A DNA stretch of 7,912 nt from Acidovorax delafieldii (GTDB lineage Bacteria; Pseudomonadota; Gammaproteobacteria; Burkholderiales; Burkholderiaceae_C), in NCBI GenBank assembly GCA_002327945.1, contig DCVY01000211.1:12124-20035 (forward strand). Reading direction: 5' to 3'. The notes beneath the pieces were generated by a model. The model had not been told where the DNA came from and did no database searches. It was given only the letters and a program-made list of their open reading frames with translations. Position 1 is the first letter of the stretch. Each line of letters opens with the position of its first letter. Both the position numbers and the translations under genes were made by a program. Shown piece by piece: positions 5,154 to 7,912 of this stretch.

Positions 5154-6194
5154 ATGACTGCCGCACCAGACACCCTCACCCTCACCCGCCCCGACGACTG
5201 GCACCTGCATGTGCGCGACGGCGAGCCACTGCACACTGTGGTGCCGCACACCGCCGCCCAGTTCGGCCGCGCGATCATCATGCCCAACCTGCGCCCACCC
5301 GTGACCACGGCGCAGCAGGCGCTGGACTACAAGGCGCGCATTCTGGCCGCCGTGCCTGCCGGTGTGCAGTTCGAGCCGCTGATGACGCTCTACCTCACCG
5401 ACAACCTGCCACCCGAAGAAATCGCGCGCGCCCAGGCTGCCGGCGTGGTCGCCGCCAAGCTCTACCCGGCCGGTGCCACCACCAACAGCGATGCGGGCGT
5501 GACCAACCTGCGCAAGACTTACAAAACGCTCGAAGCCATGCAAAAGGCCGGCCTGCTGCTCTTGGTGCATGGCGAAGTGACCAGCAGCGACATCGACCTG
5601 TTCGACCGCGAGGCCGTGTTCATCGAGCAGCAACTCATCCCGCTGCGCCGCGACTTCCCCGAGCTGAAAATCGTCTTCGAGCACATCACCACCCAGGATG
5701 CGGCCGACTACGTGGCAGGCGCCGATCGTTTTACCGCTGCCACCATCACAGCGCACCACCTGCTGTACAACCGCAACGCCATCTTCACCGGCGGCATCCG
5801 CCCGCACTACTACTGCCTGCCCGTGCTCAAGCGCGAAACGCACCGCGTGGCCCTGGTGCGGGCCGCCACCAGCGGCAGCAGCAAGTTCTTCCTGGGCACC
5901 GACAGCGCGCCACACCCTGCGCACCTCAAAGAGCACGCCACCGGCTGCGCCGGTTGCTACACCGCGCACGCCGCCATCGAGATGTATGCCGAGGCGTTCG
6001 ACAATGCAGGCGCACTCGACAAGCTCGAAGGCTTTGCCAGCTTTCACGGCCCCGATTTCTACAACCTGCCGCGCAACACCGGCACCATCACCCTGCGCCG
6101 CGAAAGCTGGACGCCGCCCGACAGCTTCGCCTTTGGCGAGGCCGAGCTCAAGCCCCTGCGCGCGGGCGAAGCGCTGCCGTGGCGGCTGGTGTAG
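5154..6194 (+). CDS. pyrC: dihydroorotase
   Basis: A 346-residue zinc enzyme of the amidohydrolase superfamily that cyclises N-carbamoyl-aspartate to dihydroorotate, the third step of de novo pyrimidine synthesis, in the cytoplasm. It is the short E. coli-type PyrC, of nearly the same length as that enzyme. The metal ligands are visible at expected places: H17 and H19 in WHLHVRDG, the carboxylated lysine K102 in [11 protein letters not shown]139 in LLVHGEV, H177 in VFEHITT and catalytic D250 in [10 protein letters not shown]45 in MPNLRPP and the C-terminal [16 protein letters not shown] segment are also typical. The ATG at 5154 gives the normal N-terminus. The 3' end overlaps the predicted start of the DUF3025 gene by 16 bases, which suggests co-transcription with it. 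Confidence 0.96.
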   Translation: MTAAPDTLTLTRPDDWHLHVRDGEPLHTVVPHTAAQFGRAIIMPNLRPPVTTAQQALDYKARILAAVPAGVQFEPLMTLYLTDNLPPEEIARAQAAGVVAAKLYPAGATTNSDAGVTNLRKTYKTLEAMQKAGLLLLVHGEVTSSDIDLFDREAVFIEQQLIPLRRDFPELKIVFEHITTQDAADYVAGADRFTAATITAHHLLYNRNAIFTGGIRPHYYCLPVLKRETHRVALVRAATSGSSKFFLGTDSAPHPAHLKEHATGCAGCYTAHAAIEMYAEAFDNAGALDKLEGFASFHGPDFYNLPRNTGTITLRRESWTPPDSFAFGEAELKPLRAGEALPWRLV

Positions 6195-6937
6195 AGCGCA
6201 TCGACTGGCGCGCCGCCTGGTTGGCGCCCTGGCGGGCCCCTGGCGAACCGGTGGTGCAGCAAGTTTTGCAGGGCGACACCGTGCACAGCGCGCTCCAGGC
6301 AGCGCCGCAGGGGGTGAGCGTGCCCATTCGCTTTGTCCCCCAGGCCGACTTGCCCCATGGCACCGCCTACGAGCAGTTCATTTTCGACACCGGCTGCGTG
6401 CCCACGCGCGACAACCTGCATGACTTTTTCAACGGCCTGGTCTGGCGGCAGTTTCCGCTGACCAAGCGGCGGCTGAACCAGTTGCAGGCGCAGGCGATTG
6501 CCGCCCAGGGCGTGGGAGCGGTGCGCGGGCCCTTGCGCGATGCGCTCACGCTGTTCGACGAAAACGGCGCTGTGCTCGACGCGCCCGCGCCGCTGTGGAG
6601 TGCGCTGCGTGCGCGCGACTGGCACCGGCTCTTCATCGACCTGCGGCCACTGTGGGCACAGGCCCGGCTGGTGCTGGTGGGCCACGCGCTGATGGAAAAA
6701 CTGGTTTATCCACGAAAAAGCATCACCGCGCACGTCTATCAAGCGCCGGCAGCTATTGAATCAATAGCGAGTCTGGATCGGTGGCTGGCCCGCGAACTGC
6801 AGCCGCAGGCGTGGTCGCGCAAGCCCTTCGTTCCTTTGCCTGTCATGGGGGTACCGGGCTGGTGCCACGAGAACGAGAACTTTTCCTTCTATGATGATTC
6901 TTCCGTATTCCGCACCCTCGCGGCACGCCCTGCTTGA
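6179..6937 (+). CDS. DUF3025 family protein
   Basis: About 252 residues, recognised as DUF3025 by the ordered blocks [14 protein letters not shown] (64-77), [11 protein letters not shown] (79-89), FPLTKRRLN (92-100), [12 protein letters not shown] (120-131), [18 protein letters not shown] (168-185) and PVMGVPGW (221-228) followed by FYDDSSVFR (237-245). The biochemical function of the family is unknown to me. It looks soluble, with no signal peptide or membrane span. The start is uncertain: there is no ATG near the pyrC stop, and the in-frame GTG at 6179 is chosen because similarity begins just after it ([19 protein letters not shown]). An ATG at 5954 would add 75 residues lying inside pyrC and is unlikely. 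The overlap with pyrC suggests one transcript. Residues about 188-200 are encoded by an AT-richer palindromic insert. The stop codon lies inside the -35 box of the htpX heat-shock promoter. Confidence 0.8.
   Translation: MAAGVERIDWRAAWLAPWRAPGEPVVQQVLQGDTVHSALQAAPQGVSVPIRFVPQADLPHGTAYEQFIFDTGCVPTRDNLHDFFNGLVWRQFPLTKRRLNQLQAQAIAAQGVGAVRGPLRDALTLFDENGAVLDAPAPLWSALRARDWHRLFIDLRPLWAQARLVLVGHALMEKLVYPRKSITAHVYQAPAAIESIASLDRWLARELQPQAWSRKPFVPLPVMGVPGWCHENENFSFYDDSSVFRTLAARPA
6752..6768. repeat. 17-bp palindrome inside the DUF3025 coding sequence
   Basis: GCTATTGA-A-TCAATAGC is a perfect inverted repeat with eight-base arms and one central base. It begins on a codon boundary and reads through as A-I-E-S-I plus two bases of the next alanine codon. 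It is much more AT-rich than the gene around it and uses codons rare here (TCA, ATA). Short elements with this kind of GCTATT/AATAGC core are, as I recall, scattered through Comamonadaceae genomes, so this may be a repeat that entered the gene in frame. Confidence 0.5.
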
Positions 6938-6961
6938 AGGGACTGGTGGCAACCCCCATCT
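6933..6961 (+). promoter_or_regulatory. sigma-32 (RpoH) heat-shock promoter for htpX
   Basis: CTTGAA at 6933-6938, a 15-base spacer and CCCCATCT at 6954-6961 match the heat-shock consensus CTTGAA-N13..17-CCCCATNT at all conserved positions. Transcription should begin near 6968, about 40 bases before the htpX ATG. E. coli htpX is a heat-inducible gene, so the context agrees. The -35 box contains the TGA stop of the DUF3025 gene. htpX can therefore be induced separately from pyrC and DUF3025. Confidence 0.82.
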
Positions 6962-7006
6962 GCAAACCCTCGCGCTCTGACAACCCTGCATCTCTGTGGA
7001 AGCACC

Positions 7007-7885
7007 ATGAAAAGAATCGTCCTGTTCCTTTTGACCAACGTGGCCGTGGTGGCCGTGCTGGGCATTGTTGCCAGCCTGCTGGGCGTCAACCGCTACCTCA
7101 CGGCCAACGGCCTGGACTTGGGCGCGCTGCTGGGCTTTGCCTTTGTCATGGGGTTTGGCGGCGCCATCATCTCGCTGCTGATCAGCAAGCCCATGGCCAA
7201 GTGGAGCGCGGGCGTGCAGATCATCGAGCAGCCGCGCAATGCCGATGAAGCCTGGATTGTGGAGACTGTGCGCAAGTTTGCCGACAAGGCCGGCATCGGC
7301 ATGCCCGAGGTCGGCATCTTCGAGGGCGACCCCAATGCCTTTGCCACGGGTGCGTTCAAGAATTCGGCGCTCGTGGCGGTGTCCACGGGCCTGCTGCAGG
7401 GCATGACACGCGAGGAAGTGGAGGCCGTGATCGGCCACGAGGTGGCCCACATCGCCAACGGCGACATGGTCACCATGACGCTGATCCAGGGCGTGATGAA
7501 CACCTTTGTGGTGTTCCTGTCGCGCGTGATCGGCTACGCGGTGGACAGCTTCCTGAACAAGAACAACGAGAACCGCTCGGGCCCCGGCATCGGCTACATG
7601 GTCACCACCGTGGTGCTCGACATCGTGCTGGGCTTTGTGGCCGCCATCATCGTGGCCTGGTTCTCGCGCCAGCGCGAGTTCCGCGCCGACGCGGGCGCCG
7701 CGCAACTCATGGGCCGCCGTCAGCCCATGATCAACGCCCTGGCCCGCCTGGGTGGCATGCACCCCGCCGAGTTGCCCAAGAGCATGGCCACCATGGGCAT
7801 TGCCGGTGGCATTGGCAAGCTGTTCAGCACCCACCCGCCGATTGAAGAGCGCATTGCCGCGCTGCGGAACGCGCAACAGGGCTGA
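7007..7885 (+). CDS. htpX: membrane-bound zinc metalloprotease HtpX
   Basis: A 292-residue M48 family protease of the inner membrane that degrades misfolded or damaged membrane proteins, alongside FtsH in E. coli. Transmembrane segments lie at about 4-25 and 37-60, with two further hydrophobic segments at about 157-179 and 196-219. The zinc site is intact: HEVAH at 144-148 with catalytic E145, and the third ligand E224 in SRQREFRAD. The opening [17 protein letters not shown] (110-115) and the C-terminal [10 protein letters not shown] (274-283) are family hallmarks. The length matches E. coli HtpX (293). A short ribosome binding sequence, TGGAAG at 6997-7002, lies four bases before the ATG. 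It is preceded by a sigma-32 promoter. The gene is complete, ending 27 bases before the window edge. Confidence 0.97.
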   Translation: MKRIVLFLLTNVAVVAVLGIVASLLGVNRYLTANGLDLGALLGFAFVMGFGGAIISLLISKPMAKWSAGVQIIEQPRNADEAWIVETVRKFADKAGIGMPEVGIFEGDPNAFATGAFKNSALVAVSTGLLQGMTREEVEAVIGHEVAHIANGDMVTMTLIQGVMNTFVVFLSRVIGYAVDSFLNKNNENRSGPGIGYMVTTVVLDIVLGFVAAIIVAWFSRQREFRADAGAAQLMGRRQPMINALARLGGMHPAELPKSMATMGIAGGIGKLFSTHPPIEERIAALRNAQQG

Positions 7886-7912
7886 TCAGCCTAGCAGCCT
7901 GTCGGACTTAAA

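Noticed and set aside
6706..6714. TTATCCACG, an eight-of-nine match to a DnaA box
   Set aside because: It is isolated and sits within conserved DUF3025 coding sequence, with no cluster of boxes or AT-rich unwinding region nearby.
7886..7912. Possible insertion-sequence end in the last bases (CAGCCT twice, then GTCGGACTTAAA)
   Set aside because: The run is only 27 bases at the window edge, with no partner end or transposase visible. It could equally be the start of an ordinary intergenic region.

Overview
The window reads as chromosomal DNA of a high-GC betaproteobacterium, most likely of the Comamonadaceae (Acidovorax, Delftia or Comamonas type). This rests on protein similarity recalled from memory, strong G/C third-position bias, and a GC-rich intergenic repeat of a kind I associate with that family. 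All supported genes lie on the + strand. Most of the window is conserved metabolic and housekeeping sequence. I see no phage genes, CRISPR array, tRNA, rRNA, toxin-antitoxin pair or defence island.

Layout. Positions 1-177 hold no gene I can support, only a possible promoter. A LysR-type regulator related to E. coli HypT/YjiE lies at 178-1116. A non-coding stretch of 368 bases follows (1117-1484). It contains a 16-bp palindrome, a textbook sigma-54 -24/-12 promoter and a leader of about 240 nt with nested inverted repeats. Next is a four-gene glutamate/aspartate ABC importer: gltI (binding protein), gltJ and gltK (permeases) and gltL (ATPase). A terminator-like hairpin with a T-run sits between gltI and gltJ, and a structured GC-rich repeat sits between gltK and gltL. 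A 63-residue conserved-type small protein of unknown function (4888-5079) leads into pyrC (dihydroorotase), a DUF3025 gene overlapping the end of pyrC, and htpX (membrane zinc protease). htpX is preceded by a near-consensus sigma-32 heat-shock promoter.

How the genes fit together. GltI captures glutamate or aspartate in the periplasm, GltJ/GltK form the channel and GltL drives transport. The sigma-54 promoter suggests control by nitrogen status or by an amino-acid-sensing two-component system. The hairpin after gltI would favour more binding protein than permease. Aspartate is also the pyrimidine precursor used one step before PyrC, but nothing here shows shared control of the two. HtpX belongs to the envelope and heat-stress response and has its own promoter.

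The points most worth checking are regulatory: the sigma-54 promoter with its possible upstream activator site and folded leader, the sigma-32 promoter whose -35 box overlaps the DUF3025 stop codon, and a HypT-like regulator that appears to lack two of the three methionines used for oxidant sensing in E. coli. I did not find a clearly new multi-gene system.
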